From Paenibacillus fonticola DSM 21315 (GTDB taxonomy: Bacteria; Bacillota; Bacilli; Paenibacillales; Paenibacillaceae): a stretch of DNA of 64,000 bases. The translations under genes and the position numbers were made by a program. Under the pieces are notes generated by a model, which was given only the letters and a program-made list of their open reading frames with translations, ran no database searches and was not told the origin of the DNA. Shown in pieces: positions 1 to 8,042 of this stretch. The DNA lies in NCBI RefSeq assembly GCF_000381905.1, contig NZ_KB907245.1, positions 150,640-214,639 on the forward strand, in the 5' to 3' direction. Each line of letters begins with the position of its first letter. The first letter of the stretch is position 1.

Positions 1-150
1 GCCAGATGGGGCGTAGTCTCGGCTAGATGAGTCGCTGCCTCGGCCAGATGGGGCGTAGTCTCGGCTAGATGGGTCGCTGCCCCGGTCAGATGGGGCGTAG
101 CATGGGCAGGCTGAGTCGCCGCCTCGGCCAGATGGGCCGCAACCTCTCCC
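1..150. repeat. 21-bp tandem repeat encoding a heptapeptide tail
   Basis: Two alternating 21-bp units (42-bp super-unit) run from the window edge inward and become less regular towards 150. Read in the U32 peptidase frame they encode alternating seven-residue units with HLA at the junctions. About six to seven units lie in the window and the array continues past the edge. The reading frame is kept throughout. Confidence 0.85.
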
Positions 151-1169
151 AGTCGTTTATCCCCGAGCTTCCGCTCTTCCGTCGGCGTGCTGAATACTTT
201 GCCTGTGCTATAAAATTTGCCTGTTCCCTCATAGCGTTTATTAATGTAGGACAGACCTGGGCGGCCAAACGCATAACCGGTGGAAAAATCGCGCTTGCGG
301 TTGTCGTACAGCAGCTGGGTATCCCTGCTCCGTTCAAAGCCGACCGGATCGGCAATGTACCGGTCGATCGCGTCGCCGTACGCATTGACCAGCATCAGCA
401 CAAACTCCGTGTCGCGCATGCGCCCCTCGATTTTAAAAGACGTTACTCCACCATGAATCAGTTCGGGAATGTGTTCGTACATGAACATATCCTTGACGGC
501 AAGCGGATATTCGGAAGGATACACGTAGCCGTCCTTCTTCACCCGGTAGTCCCAGCGGCACGGCTTCAGGCACTTGCCCCGATTGCTGCTCATTCCAAAC
601 ACTAGCGAGCTGAAGTAGCAATTCGCCCCATGAACAGAGCACATGTCGCCGTGAATGAAGTATTCCAGCTCCATGCCGGTCGTCTCCCGCAAATACCGCG
701 TCGTCATCAGATCCATCTCCCTGGACGTAACGACCCGGGTGACGCCCATCTGTTTCAGCGCCTCAATCATCTCACGGTTATGAACGTTCATCATGACCGA
801 GGAATGCACGGGAAGCTTCAAGCTCATTTCCTGAATAAGCGCCAGAACAGCGAAATCCTGCACGATAATGGCATCCGGTCCCGCCTGCTCCAGAAAACGC
901 AAATATTCACGCGCCTCTTCAATTTCCCCTTCGTTTAGCAGGTTGTTTACCGTGACGTACACTTTTTTGTCCAAGCTATGGGCTAACTCGACCGCCTCCA
1001 CCATCTCCGGCCGGCTGAAATTATATCCTTTGCGCATCATGCGCATATTGAGGCTTGGTCCTCCGAAATAAACGGCGTCGCAATTGGCACGAATCACTTC
1101 CTTGAAGATTTCAAACGTTCCCGTTGGCGCAAGCAGCTCGACTTCTTTTCCATTAAAATAACGTGCCAC
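1..1169 (-). CDS. U32 family peptidase (YrrN/YrrO/YegQ-like), C-terminus beyond window
   Basis: Read on the minus strand from a GTG at 1169, preceded by an AAGGGGAG ribosome site, the frame stays open for 389 codons to the window edge. Residues 1-130 form the family's TIM-barrel-like start (ELLAPTG, DAVYFGG near 31-37). The U32 signature region follows: IHGDMC at 172-177, then C184, C200 and C204 in a cysteine-rich stretch. FKIEGRMR lies at 245-252. U32 proteins include collagenase-like proteases and tRNA or ubiquinone hydroxylation proteins, so the substrate cannot be named. After about residue 344 the sequence turns into seven-residue repeats (ATHLAET, TPHLAEA types), which is not usual for the family. 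The true C-terminus is outside the window. Family assignment is firm, function is not. Confidence 0.85.
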   Translation of the reverse strand, partial: MARYFNGKEVELLAPTGTFEIFKEVIRANCDAVYFGGPSLNMRMMRKGYNFSRPEMVEAVELAHSLDKKVYVTVNNLLNEGEIEEAREYLRFLEQAGPDAIIVQDFAVLALIQEMSLKLPVHSSVMMNVHNREMIEALKQMGVTRVVTSREMDLMTTRYLRETTGMELEYFIHGDMCSVHGANCYFSSLVFGMSSNRGKCLKPCRWDYRVKKDGYVYPSEYPLAVKDMFMYEHIPELIHGGVTSFKIEGRMRDTEFVLMLVNAYGDAIDRYIADPVGFERSRDTQLLYDNRKRDFSTGYAFGRPGLSYINKRYEGTGKFYSTGKVFSTPTEERKLGDKRLGEVAAHLAEAATQPAHATPHLTGAATHLAETTPHLAEAATHLAETTPHL

Positions 1170-1445
1170 AGCGTTTCTCCCCTTCCTTACTCCGAGTAAG
1201 TTGTATAGCAGTCCATATTAGTTGGAGCGGCTAGCGAGTGTGATTTTTTTCACTAAATAGGTTTGAGCAGAGCATTTCATATCTATATGAGTATTTCATC
1301 CATATCCGGGTTCGTAACTTTTGTTTCTATATCCGGCCAGCTAAAATTTATTCTTAAACAATTACTCCAATCTATCTAATAAAACCACGCATCCTTATAA
1401 TCTACCTGCGAGCATTACTTCCATACCCCATAGCGGAAAAGTGAT

Positions 1446-1790
1446 AGCCTACATCCTGCGTTTTAGCACAAATCCCCAGCCTATGCCATGCTCTATATCG
1501 AAATATTGCTAGCTTACGTCCTGCGTTATAGTACAAATTATAAATTACTATTGCTTATGTCCTTCTTTTTAGTGAAAGTTACTAGCTTATGTCCTTCCTT
1601 TAAGTGAGAATTGCTAGCCGATATTCTGACTTACAGCATAAATCGTTAGCTTATGCCCTTTCTTTTAGAGCAGTTTGCACTCCTATCTTCGATCCTATAG
1701 CACAAGTTTGCTACCTTATGTCCTGCCTTATAGTGTATAGTGAAAATCGCGAGATCAGCTCCTACATTTATAGCGCGAATCTATACGTCA
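1446..1790. repeat. Degenerate ~32-bp tandem repeat array (about ten copies)
   Basis: Copies begin near 1446, 1478, 1511, 1552, 1584, 1616, 1648, 1681, 1713 and 1752. Most steps are 32-33 bp and two are longer (about 39-41 bp). The core on the plus strand reads like CTAGCTTATGTCCTGCCTTA followed by TAGTGCAAATTG, with several differences per copy. There are no variable spacers, so this is not a CRISPR array. The last copy overlaps the final codons and stop of ecfT (1768-1790). It fills nearly all of the 600-bp gap between the U32 gene and ecfT. No open frame of note lies in it. Confidence 0.75.
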
Positions 1791-2571
1791 GCACGGCCGC
1801 GGCCAGAATAGCGAAGGACAAAATGAACCAGGTGTCGCGGCGCTTCCAGACGAGCATGTGGTATTCCGAACGCGGCGCCCCGATCCGGTAGCCTCTCGAT
1901 TCCATCGACAGCACCAGTTCCTCAGCCCGGCGAAAAGCCCCCACCGTCACCGGAACGAGCAGGGACACCAGCATCTTCCCTTTCTCTTTCCACGGCAGCT
2001 CCCGCAAATCGGCGCCCCGGGCGGCCTGTGCCTTCACGATCTTCTGCGCCTCATCCAGAATCGTCGGTATGAACCGCAGTGCAATGCTCATCATCAAAGT
2101 CAGACGCTGCGCGGATAATCCAATGGCTTCAAACGGCCTCAGCACGCCGGCCATTCCTTGGTTCAGCAGCCCTGGTGTCGTCGTGAAGGTCAGAATCGCG
2201 GTAAAAGATACGAGCAGCGCCATCCGCGAAGCCGAGATCAGCCCAAGGCTGACTCCTCCGGAATACAGCGTCCATGAGCCGATCTGCCACAGCGCACTTC
2301 CCTCGGTCACCGTAAAGCACTGCACGGCGAAAATAAACACCATCAGCATCCAGAGAGGTTTTGCCGCCTTGACATAATACTTGAGTGGAATTTTCGTTGC
2401 TGTCATATAAGCGAGCGAAAAAACAGCGGCGGCGCCAAGCGCAGGCCACGAACCGACAGCGATGATTGCAATGAGATACAGCACCATGGCCGTCAGCTTC
2501 GCCCGCGGGTCGAGGCCGTGAATCCAGGAGCCCGTATCGATGCTTCGGCCGATTAGCAGCTTTCCCCGCAT
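1768..2571 (-). CDS. ecfT: ECF transporter T component (EcfT)
   Basis: A 267-residue membrane protein with about five to six hydrophobic segments. It couples the two ECF ATPases to a substrate-binding S protein in the membrane. The paired short motifs of the family are visible: A-R-G at 184-186 and S-R-G at 225-227, in the two cytoplasmic coupling helices. The ATG at 2571 follows GAGAGGAGAGATTGGC and lies inside the last codons of the upstream ATPase gene (19-bp overlap), so the two are translationally coupled. It is the last gene of the operon that starts near 5251. The stop lies within the last copy of the 32-bp repeat array. Confidence 0.9.
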   Translation of the reverse strand: MRGKLLIGRSIDTGSWIHGLDPRAKLTAMVLYLIAIIAVGSWPALGAAAVFSLAYMTATKIPLKYYVKAAKPLWMLMVFIFAVQCFTVTEGSALWQIGSWTLYSGGVSLGLISASRMALLVSFTAILTFTTTPGLLNQGMAGVLRPFEAIGLSAQRLTLMMSIALRFIPTILDEAQKIVKAQAARGADLRELPWKEKGKMLVSLLVPVTVGAFRRAEELVLSMESRGYRIGAPRSEYHMLVWKRRDTWFILSFAILAAAVLTYRFAL

Positions 2572-3461
2572 GCCAATCTCTCCTCTCTGTCTCTTAATGA
2601 GCCTCCCGCCGAGAGCACCTCGGCAAGACGTTCAGCCAATGACTCCGGCGTCAAGCACGGCTTCTCCGCCTCTAGCCCGTACTCGGCAGCCAGTCTATTC
2701 CATAACGTAATGCATTCCGGAAGGGCCAGCCCCTCCTGCTCCAGGACGGCAGCTTCCCTGACCATAGCCTCGGTCGTGCCCTGAAACAGCGTCCGTCCGC
2801 CTTTCATCACGATCCACCCATCCACGTAAGGCAGCAGTTCCTCCATCCGGTGCGTCACGACGATGACCGTCTTGCCTTGCTCCCGGTGGAGCTTCGACAA
2901 CAGTGCGGCCAGTTCAGCCCGGCTCTGTGGATCAAGGGTAGCCGTCGGCTCATCCAGGGCGATCACTTCGGGGTCCATAGCGAGCACCGAAGCTATGGCC
3001 ACTTTGCGCATCTGCCCCCCGCTTAAATGGAAGGGATTCCTCTGCAGCAGCGATTCATCCAGTCCAAGCAAGGCCAAGGCCCATTTCGCCCGGTCCTTCG
3101 CTTCCGCGAGGGACATACCGAAATTAAGCGGGCCGAAGCAGATATCCTTCTCCACCGTGTCCTCGAACAACTGCTGTTCGGGAAATTGAAACACCAGCCC
3201 CACGCGTCTGCGCAGCTCACGCATTTTTGGCACCTTCTCCTCGGCGCCTATCAGCACATCCAGAACCCGCACGCGGCCTGCGGTCGGCTTCAGGATGCCG
3301 TTGAAATGCTGCAGCAGCGTTGACTTGCCGGAGCCTGTCGTCCCGGCAATCCCCATGAATGTTCCGGGCTGAATGTCGAGATTAACGCCCTCCAGCGCCC
3401 CGCTTCGCCATAAGCTGCGGTCATCGTAAGCGTAGCTGACTTCCTCGAATGTAATCGCCAT
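2553..3461 (-). CDS. ecfA2: ECF transporter ATPase, EcfA2 type
   Basis: A 302-residue ABC ATPase with Walker A GTTGSGKST at 40-48, a Q-loop followed by PEQQLFEDTV, signature LSGGQ, Walker B ending in ALDEPTATLD and an H-loop in VTHRME. The combination is typical of energy-coupling-factor ATPases. The start chosen is the ATG at 3461 after AGGAGGCGGTGACATT; an upstream in-frame start at 3509 would add 16 basic residues that overlap the neighbour and have no homologous look. The preceding ATPase gene stops 4 bp upstream. It would form a heterodimer with the EcfA1-type partner to drive vitamin or metal uptake. Confidence 0.9.
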   Translation of the reverse strand: MAITFEEVSYAYDDRSLWRSGALEGVNLDIQPGTFMGIAGTTGSGKSTLLQHFNGILKPTAGRVRVLDVLIGAEEKVPKMRELRRRVGLVFQFPEQQLFEDTVEKDICFGPLNFGMSLAEAKDRAKWALALLGLDESLLQRNPFHLSGGQMRKVAIASVLAMDPEVIALDEPTATLDPQSRAELAALLSKLHREQGKTVIVVTHRMEELLPYVDGWIVMKGGRTLFQGTTEAMVREAAVLEQEGLALPECITLWNRLAAEYGLEAEKPCLTPESLAERLAEVLSAGGSLRDREERLACGESC

Positions 3462-3465
3462 AATG

Positions 3466-4281
3466 TCACCGCCTCCTCGTTTGCCGGCCTTGGAAAATTT
3501 CTTCTCCATCCATCCCCCGCTTCCGCAATTCCTGCGCCAGCCTGACCCGGTAAGGCGCGATCAAGCGGCAAGCCTGCAGCAGCTCCTCATCCTCGAACAG
3601 CTCCACCGGAGCTGCATCGGCAGCAATGGCCCCGCCCCGGAGCACGATCGCCCGGTCCGAGGCCATAATCTCTTCCGCGTCATGCGTAATCGAGATGAGC
3701 GTGTATTCACCGCTGCCGCGCATGTCCCTCCAGATTTGCAGCAGTTCGCCGCGCGCCTTCTCATCCAGCATGGAGGAGGCTTCATCGAAAATTATGATGC
3801 CTGGTTCCATCGCCAGGATCGAGGCGATGGCTACACGCTGCTTCTGCCCCCCGGACAGCTCCGCCGGATGCTTGGTCAGCAGTTGGCTGATTTCAAGCTT
3901 CTCGGCGTAACGCTGCACCCGGTCCCTCATTTCCTCGCGGGCGAGACAGCGTCCTTCCAAGCCGAAGGCGATATCCTCTTCCACCGTGGAGCCGATAAAC
4001 TGGTTATCCGGGTTCTGGAATACCATGCCGATCCGGGGGCGGATCTCCCAGACCGAATTCTGCGTCAGCTCGCGGCCTTCCACCACAATCGTACCGCTAT
4101 TTGCGGCCAACAGTCCGCCCAGCAGCTTGGCAAGGGTCGATTTGCCGCAGCCGTTGGGCCCGACGATCGATACCCAGCTTCCAGAAGCAATGCGGAGCGT
4201 CACCTCATTCAGAACCGGGGCATCCGGCGCATATGCGAAGGAAACTCCGTTCAACTCGTAAGCGAATGGTGCTGCAGCCAT
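3466..4281 (-). CDS. ecfA1: ECF transporter ATPase, EcfA1 type
   Basis: A 271-residue ABC ATPase with Walker A GPNGCGKST at 41-49, Q-loop FQNPDNQF, signature LSGGQKQRVAIA and Walker B IIIFDEASSMLD. The DEAxSMLD form is typical of the EcfA1 (CbiO1) partner. The ATG at 4281 follows a GGGGGTGAGGAG ribosome site. It lies between the Gx-family membrane gene and the EcfA2 gene in one minus-strand operon. The operon is a dedicated ECF module with its own T component. The substrate is not shown by the ATPase. Confidence 0.9.
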   Translation of the reverse strand: MAAAPFAYELNGVSFAYAPDAPVLNEVTLRIASGSWVSIVGPNGCGKSTLAKLLGGLLAANSGTIVVEGRELTQNSVWEIRPRIGMVFQNPDNQFIGSTVEEDIAFGLEGRCLAREEMRDRVQRYAEKLEISQLLTKHPAELSGGQKQRVAIASILAMEPGIIIFDEASSMLDEKARGELLQIWRDMRGSGEYTLISITHDAEEIMASDRAIVLRGGAIAADAAPVELFEDEELLQACRLIAPYRVRLAQELRKRGMDGEEIFQGRQTRRR

Positions 4282-4293
4282 CTCCTCACCCCC

Positions 4294-4872
4294 TTAATCC
4301 GTCAAAAACGATTCAAACAACGACAATCTGGAAAGCGCAGGTATCAAATAACGAACCGCAATCCCGACCGCAACCCCCGTCAGCACCCCTGTAATAAGGA
4401 GCATCGGCAAGTAATAGAATATATTCGTCGTAAGGAAATACAACGATGCTGCGGTAAGCTGCCCAATGTTATGGGCAATCCCCCCGACGATACTTATACC
4501 GATCATGCTTAGTCTCTTGCGTCCTACCAGGAGCAGGAACCACATCGCCGCGAAGCTGAACAGCGCGCCCATAATACTGAACAAGAAGCTGGAGAACGTG
4601 CCAAGGATAAAAGCGGTAAGCAGCGTTTTTAGCAGCACCATCATCAGCGCGTCCCTCGCCCGCAGGAAATAAAGGCAGGTCAGCACCATAATATTCGCGA
4701 GTCCCAGTTTGGCGCCTGGCACTCCCATATTAATCGGAATATGCGATTCAATTACGCTAAGCACGACCGCAACCGCGGCGAAAATCGCGACGATAACCGT
4801 TCTTTTCAACACGAGAGTGGAAGATTCGCCGTTAAGCGTTCTCGGCGCGGCTGGTTTATTTAACGATGGCAT
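4294..4872 (-). CDS. Gx transporter family membrane protein (candidate ECF S component)
   Basis: A 192-residue protein with about five to six membrane segments. It contains NMGVPGAKLGLANIMVL and ILGTFSS-type segments characteristic of the family formerly called heptaprenyl diphosphate synthase component I. Such proteins are thought to be S-like substrate subunits, and here the gene sits directly before both ECF ATPases and the T gene, which fits. The ATG at 4872 is chosen because AAGGAG lies 9 bp upstream; an alternative TTG at 4905 lies inside the preceding gene. It overlaps the NusG-II gene by 17 bp. Ligand unknown; flavin or a quinone precursor would fit the neighbours. Confidence 0.8.
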   Translation of the reverse strand: MPSLNKPAAPRTLNGESSTLVLKRTVIVAIFAAVAVVLSVIESHIPINMGVPGAKLGLANIMVLTCLYFLRARDALMMVLLKTLLTAFILGTFSSFLFSIMGALFSFAAMWFLLLVGRKRLSMIGISIVGGIAHNIGQLTAASLYFLTTNIFYYLPMLLITGVLTGVAVGIAVRYLIPALSRLSLFESFLTD

Positions 4873-5251
4873 CGATCTCATCTCCTTCCCCGGAAGCTCC
4901 TTCAATTTCTACGATCATTTTGTGAGGGAGGCAGACGATCGTCCCCCCATTCCGCTGGACAAACCCGAAGGTCAAGCATAATTGGTCTGGGCAGTCCGCC
5001 TCAATCATCTCTATGCCATAATCATGCACCTTCAAAATGTTGAGGCCGTCCTCCGTTTCGATTTCAATGATTTGCTCCTCTTCCGTGAGCTCCACGGATC
5101 GTACCAGCTTTCCATCGACCTTGATATTTGCTACAAGAGGATTGTCATTGTGATTTTTTTCACTTAAATCTTCAAAAAACCACCTGGGAATAAGAAATGC
5201 CAGGGCAATGATGACAATCAAGCCGATTAGCAGGATATCTCCACGTTTCAT
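4856..5251 (-). CDS. NusG domain II-containing membrane-anchored protein
   Basis: 131 residues: an N-terminal membrane anchor (about 6-22) followed by a small extracytoplasmic domain. The pattern CPDQLC (C87, C92) followed by IVCLPH (C107) matches the NusG_II domain family, which is unrelated in function to transcription factor NusG. These proteins recur beside Gx-family proteins and ApbE flavin transferases in electron-transfer loci. It is the first gene of the minus-strand ECF operon and diverges from apbE across a 252-bp gap. A role in redox or flavin delivery outside the membrane is an inference from context. Confidence 0.8.
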   Translation of the reverse strand: MKRGDILLIGLIVIIALAFLIPRWFFEDLSEKNHNDNPLVANIKVDGKLVRSVELTEEEQIIEIETEDGLNILKVHDYGIEMIEADCPDQLCLTFGFVQRNGGTIVCLPHKMIVEIEGASGEGDEIDAIVK

Positions 5252-5503
5252 AGAGAAAACTCCCTTATTTTTTGATTATATAAATCTTAGACGATCTCAT
5301 TATACCCCCTCCCCCCCAATCCTTCAATGATTAACCTGTGCGATTTCTCTCATTTTTCCCGATGTCACAAAACCCTCACTTTATAAGGAATTTAATGGAA
5401 TAATCATTACTTTGTGAAAAAAAGTACTTTTAACACCTCACGATTCTTGATACAATAAATTTGAATGAATTAATTTAGAAGCAAATGAAATGAGGCGGCA
5501 CAT

Positions 5504-6598
5504 ATGAAGCACAATAAACTGATTACTCTAGCATTAACGCTACTACTATCAACGGCTCTATTGGCTGGCTGCGGCGAAAATTCGGACCCGTCAAAGGACT
5601 CTGGCACATCCAGCGATAAGACGGCAAGTGCCCATGAAACCGTGAAGCCAATGGGAGAAACGTTCTTCATATTCGACACCGTCGTCAACGTAAAAATATA
5701 CGATGATCGGGCAAACAGGGAGCATTTTAACGAGATTGAAGCCTTGCTAAATGATATCGACGGGAAAATCAGCCGCACGCTAGAGAGCAGTGAAATCTAT
5801 CAGGTGAACAGCCAATCCGGCAAGTCGCCCGTAAAGGTCTCCCCCGAGACGTTCGAGTTGGTCGAGAAAGCGCTCAGCTACGCGAAGCGGACGGACGGAA
5901 AGTTTAATCCCGCCATCGGCAACCTGGTCACACTATGGAACATCGGCCATGAAGGCGCCAAGGTGCCCGACGCCGATCTGATCGAAGCTGCCAAAGCGCT
6001 TAGCGACTATCATTTAATAGAAATGAATAAGGACACGCACGAAATCTATTTGCAAAAAGAAGGCATGGCCATCGACCTCGGCTCCATCGGCAAAGGCTAT
6101 GCGGCAGACGCTATCTATGAGTATTTGGAAGCGCAAGACTTCAGCAGCGCCATCATTGACCTCGGCGGCAATATTTATGCCATGGGCAATAAGCCGGGTG
6201 GCAAGCTGTGGAACATCGGCATTCAGGACCCGGACAAAGAACGGGGCAATCCGATCGGTACGATTCAAGTGGCCGACAAGACCATCGTCACCTCTGGCAT
6301 CTATGAGCGGTTCTTTATCGAGGACGGCAAACTCTACCAGCATATTCTCGATCCAGGCACGGGCTATCCGGTAGATAACGGAATCAGCAGCGTCACCGTC
6401 GTGACGAAGCACTCTACCGATGCGGATGCCTTGTCCACGACGTTGTTCGTGCTTGGCATCGAGGACGGATTGAAGTTTATTGAGGATACGCCGGATACGG
6501 AAGCATTGTTCATCTCCAAGGAGAAGAAGCTGTACGCCACATCTGGATTAAAGGAGTTGTTAAACAAAACCAACGACAGCTATACCTTTGCTAACTAA
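5504..6598 (+). CDS. apbE: ApbE family FAD:protein FMN transferase, lipoprotein
   Basis: 364 residues with a lipoprotein signal (LLAGC, C23), so it acts outside the membrane. ApbE proteins hydrolyse FAD and attach FMN covalently to threonine or serine of target proteins. Family features seen: LGSIGKGYAADA near residue 192, IDLGGNIYAMG, GTGYPVDNG near 286 and DADALSTTLF near 306 (metal-binding acidic residue and conserved T/S). Length is usual for the family. It is divergent from the NusG-II/Gx/ECF operon, suggesting a flavin uptake and flavinylation unit. No FMN_bind target protein is encoded in the window. Confidence 0.93.
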   Translation: MKHNKLITLALTLLLSTALLAGCGENSDPSKDSGTSSDKTASAHETVKPMGETFFIFDTVVNVKIYDDRANREHFNEIEALLNDIDGKISRTLESSEIYQVNSQSGKSPVKVSPETFELVEKALSYAKRTDGKFNPAIGNLVTLWNIGHEGAKVPDADLIEAAKALSDYHLIEMNKDTHEIYLQKEGMAIDLGSIGKGYAADAIYEYLEAQDFSSAIIDLGGNIYAMGNKPGGKLWNIGIQDPDKERGNPIGTIQVADKTIVTSGIYERFFIEDGKLYQHILDPGTGYPVDNGISSVTVVTKHSTDADALSTTLFVLGIEDGLKFIEDTPDTEALFISKEKKLYATSGLKELLNKTNDSYTFAN

Positions 6599-6920
6599 AC
6601 GCTAGATGAATGGACCGATGATAGACTCGTAATGCCCGCGCTCAGCTCAGCTTGCTGCGCCGACCGGCGCCATCTTGCAGCACAGTGCTGAGCACCTCGT
6701 GCACACTACTCCCTGTGCGCACGAGGCGGGTCCGAGGCGTGCTTGGATGGCTGTCGACCATATGCCGGACAGACAACCATCATGCGCTAAACAGCGCGCT
6801 ACGCAGGCAGGTCATCGTCATGCAGCACACGCAACGGACGATGTCCGAAGCAGCGGTATGGCCGCATCCCCCCTTCCCGCTTCAGTCATGCACTGAGGCG
6901 GATTTATTTTTTCGCGAAAC
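6599..6920. other. Gap after apbE with no supported gene
   Basis: GC-rich relative to what follows. Short frames on both strands lack a ribosome site and recognisable composition. I see no terminator right after apbE and no RNA signature here. Possibly decayed sequence. Confidence 0.4.
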
Positions 6921-6924
6921 ATTC

Positions 6925-6953
6925 TTGCCTAAACGATTTAACTATAGTATAAT
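6925..6953 (+). promoter_or_regulatory. Sigma-A-type promoter ahead of candidate ncRNA
   Basis: TTGCCT at 6925-6930 and a perfect TATAAT at 6948-6953 with a 17-bp spacer. No coding sequence on the plus strand follows for more than 300 bp, but a structured stretch and a terminator do. Confidence 0.6.
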
Positions 6954-6959
6954 GAAAAA

Positions 6960-7259
6960 TTGAGTTGCAAAATCGCTTTTAAAGTAGTTCCTCACAAGAT
7001 TATAGCCCTCCTATACCTGACCAGGTATGAAAATTCCTATGAATGACCCAAAGTAAGGATTTAATGTATTTCTGATTCACACTGGCGCGGTCATCGGAGC
7101 CGCAAGGACAAAAGAGAGGCAGGGCTTTTGTTGTTTTAGAAAATGATTGTGGTTGTAGTCTGAGCAGGAACCAAAGTGTTCTCCCCGTGTACAGGAGAAC
7201 AGTAAAATATATAAAGCACAAGCGCCCGTTTCCACTTTAGCCGTGGTAACGGGCGTTTT
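6960..7259 (+). ncRNA. Candidate structured non-coding RNA (~300 nt)
   Basis: Bounded by the promoter at 6925-6953 and an intrinsic terminator ending at 7259. Local stems inside: a perfect 16-bp palindrome ATACCTGACCAGGTAT at 7013-7028, a GCGG/CCGC hairpin near 7085-7105, and TGTTCTCC/GGAGAACA at 7177-7201. I compared it by eye with FMN, TPP, cobalamin, SAM and T-box motifs, and with 6S, SRP, RNase P and tmRNA landmarks, and found no match. No downstream plus-strand gene follows, so it is not an obvious riboswitch. Real transcription is unproven. Confidence 0.45.
7222..7259 (+). terminator. Intrinsic terminator of candidate ncRNA
   Basis: Stem CGCCCGTT-(T)CCAC / GTGG(TA)ACGGGCG with loop TTTAGCC, followed by TTTT and later a second T run. 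It may also act weakly on the opposite strand for the small-gene operon ending at 7289. Confidence 0.75.
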
Positions 7260-7288
7260 GGTTATGTAATCTTTTTTTAAATTTATTA

Positions 7289-7507
7289 CTAATCAATTAT
7301 AAAAAAATCATCTTCTATATGACCATCAAAAGTAAACAAGACCTTATACATACCAATGGTCTTACCCTTGTATCTTATGGGGATGACAACATGAACATGA
7401 TTGTAATTAAATTCTGGAAAATTATCAAATAAAATTGATACTGATTGAACTTCAATTTCTAGAAAAGCTGGATCATAATTTCCAAATAAATCGGCGTTAG
7501 TACTCAA
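7289..7507 (-). CDS. Small hypothetical protein, last gene of AT-rich operon
   Basis: 72 residues, beta-rich by appearance, acidic C-terminus (HIEDDFFIID). I do not recognise the family. The TTG start at 7507 overlaps the stop of the DUF4279-like gene (ATTGA), a sign of translational coupling, so the two products are probably made together. Composition is clearly more AT-rich than the flanking ECF and sugar-transport blocks. An immunity-type protein of a polymorphic toxin or defence cluster is possible but only by neighbourhood. Confidence 0.6.
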   Translation of the reverse strand: MSTNADLFGNYDPAFLEIEVQSVSILFDNFPEFNYNHVHVVIPIRYKGKTIGMYKVLFTFDGHIEDDFFIID

Positions 7508-7905
7508 TCGACCTTACCCAAAGAAAGTATATGAACCTCAAACCGTATCTTTAATTCAGACAATCTTGCAATGTTTTCCGCGGATAACTCAAATCCCATT
7601 TGTCCATACTCAGAGTTAAGATATAATCCTATAACAGCATCATTGCAAGTTTGTATAATGCGTTGTATGTTTTCTGTTTTTAGCTGATTAAGAAGTCTCG
7701 TTATTACTTCGGAAGGTTCCTCTCCCTCATTTAGAACTTCTTTATACATCCATTTATTTGAATCAGCGCTTTTATTAATTGCTTCGCTAATAACTTGTCC
7801 TTTTTTAATAATTTTTGTTGGAGTTATTTTTAGTATGTTATGTAATTCATCCATAGTTAGCGAGCTATCAATAAAACTAATCGTACAATTACCTTTTAGA
7901 TTCAA
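7504..7905 (-). CDS. DUF4279-like domain protein
   Basis: 133 residues. The start (CTISFIDSSLTMDELHNILKITPTKIIKKGQ) followed by W52 resembles DUF4279, in which a short strand-helix unit ending in ITP-T precedes a tryptophan-bearing segment. DUF4279 proteins are small and often occur near toxin/immunity genes; no activity is established. The ATG at 7905 follows a GAGAGGGGGG ribosome site. It lies third-last in a five-gene AT-rich operon and overlaps the next gene by 4 bp. The family call rests on pattern recognition of the N-terminal half only. Confidence 0.6.
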   Translation of the reverse strand: MNLKGNCTISFIDSSLTMDELHNILKITPTKIIKKGQVISEAINKSADSNKWMYKEVLNEGEEPSEVITRLLNQLKTENIQRIIQTCNDAVIGLYLNSEYGQMGFELSAENIARLSELKIRFEVHILSLGKVD

Positions 7906-7919
7906 ATTGGCCCCCCTCT

Positions 7920-8042
7920 CTATTGTTTAGATATTTCTATCATTTTATTGCTAAAGTTTACGAGAATTTTTGATCCTGATGATTCATCTTCACTGTTTAT
8001 CTTAGACCACAATTCGTCTGTAAAATACTGAATCTTAATCAC
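7920..8042 (-). CDS. 40-residue small protein coupled to upstream gene
   Basis: GTG at 8042 sits inside GAGGTGATTAA, so it overlaps the stop of the 223-residue gene; the frame runs 40 codons to TAG at 7920-7922. The product is short and charged with no membrane segment (IKIQYFTDELWSKI at the start). Overlap and consistent AT-rich codon use support it as a real gene, but it could equally be the remnant of a longer one. Function unknown. Confidence 0.4.
   Translation of the reverse strand: MIKIQYFTDELWSKINSEDESSGSKILVNFSNKMIEISKQ

Noticed and set aside
1446-1790. CRISPR array
   Set aside because: The repeats are contiguous and degenerate, with no unique spacers of constant length and no cas genes nearby.
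1768-3461. Assigning the first ECF module to a defined vitamin
   Set aside because: The S-like protein does not show a recognisable ligand signature, and no riboswitch was seen at 5252-5503.
3463-4512. 349-codon plus-strand frame
   Set aside because: It is the antisense of the EcfA1 gene and of the Gx-family gene and has no ribosome site; Arg/His/Gln-rich composition is typical of a shadow.
6652-6963. 103-codon frame after apbE
   Set aside because: No ribosome site, no domain-like composition, and it runs into the ncRNA promoter.
7000-7221. 73-codon minus-strand frame
   Set aside because: It is antisense to the candidate ncRNA and has no ribosome site or recognised family.
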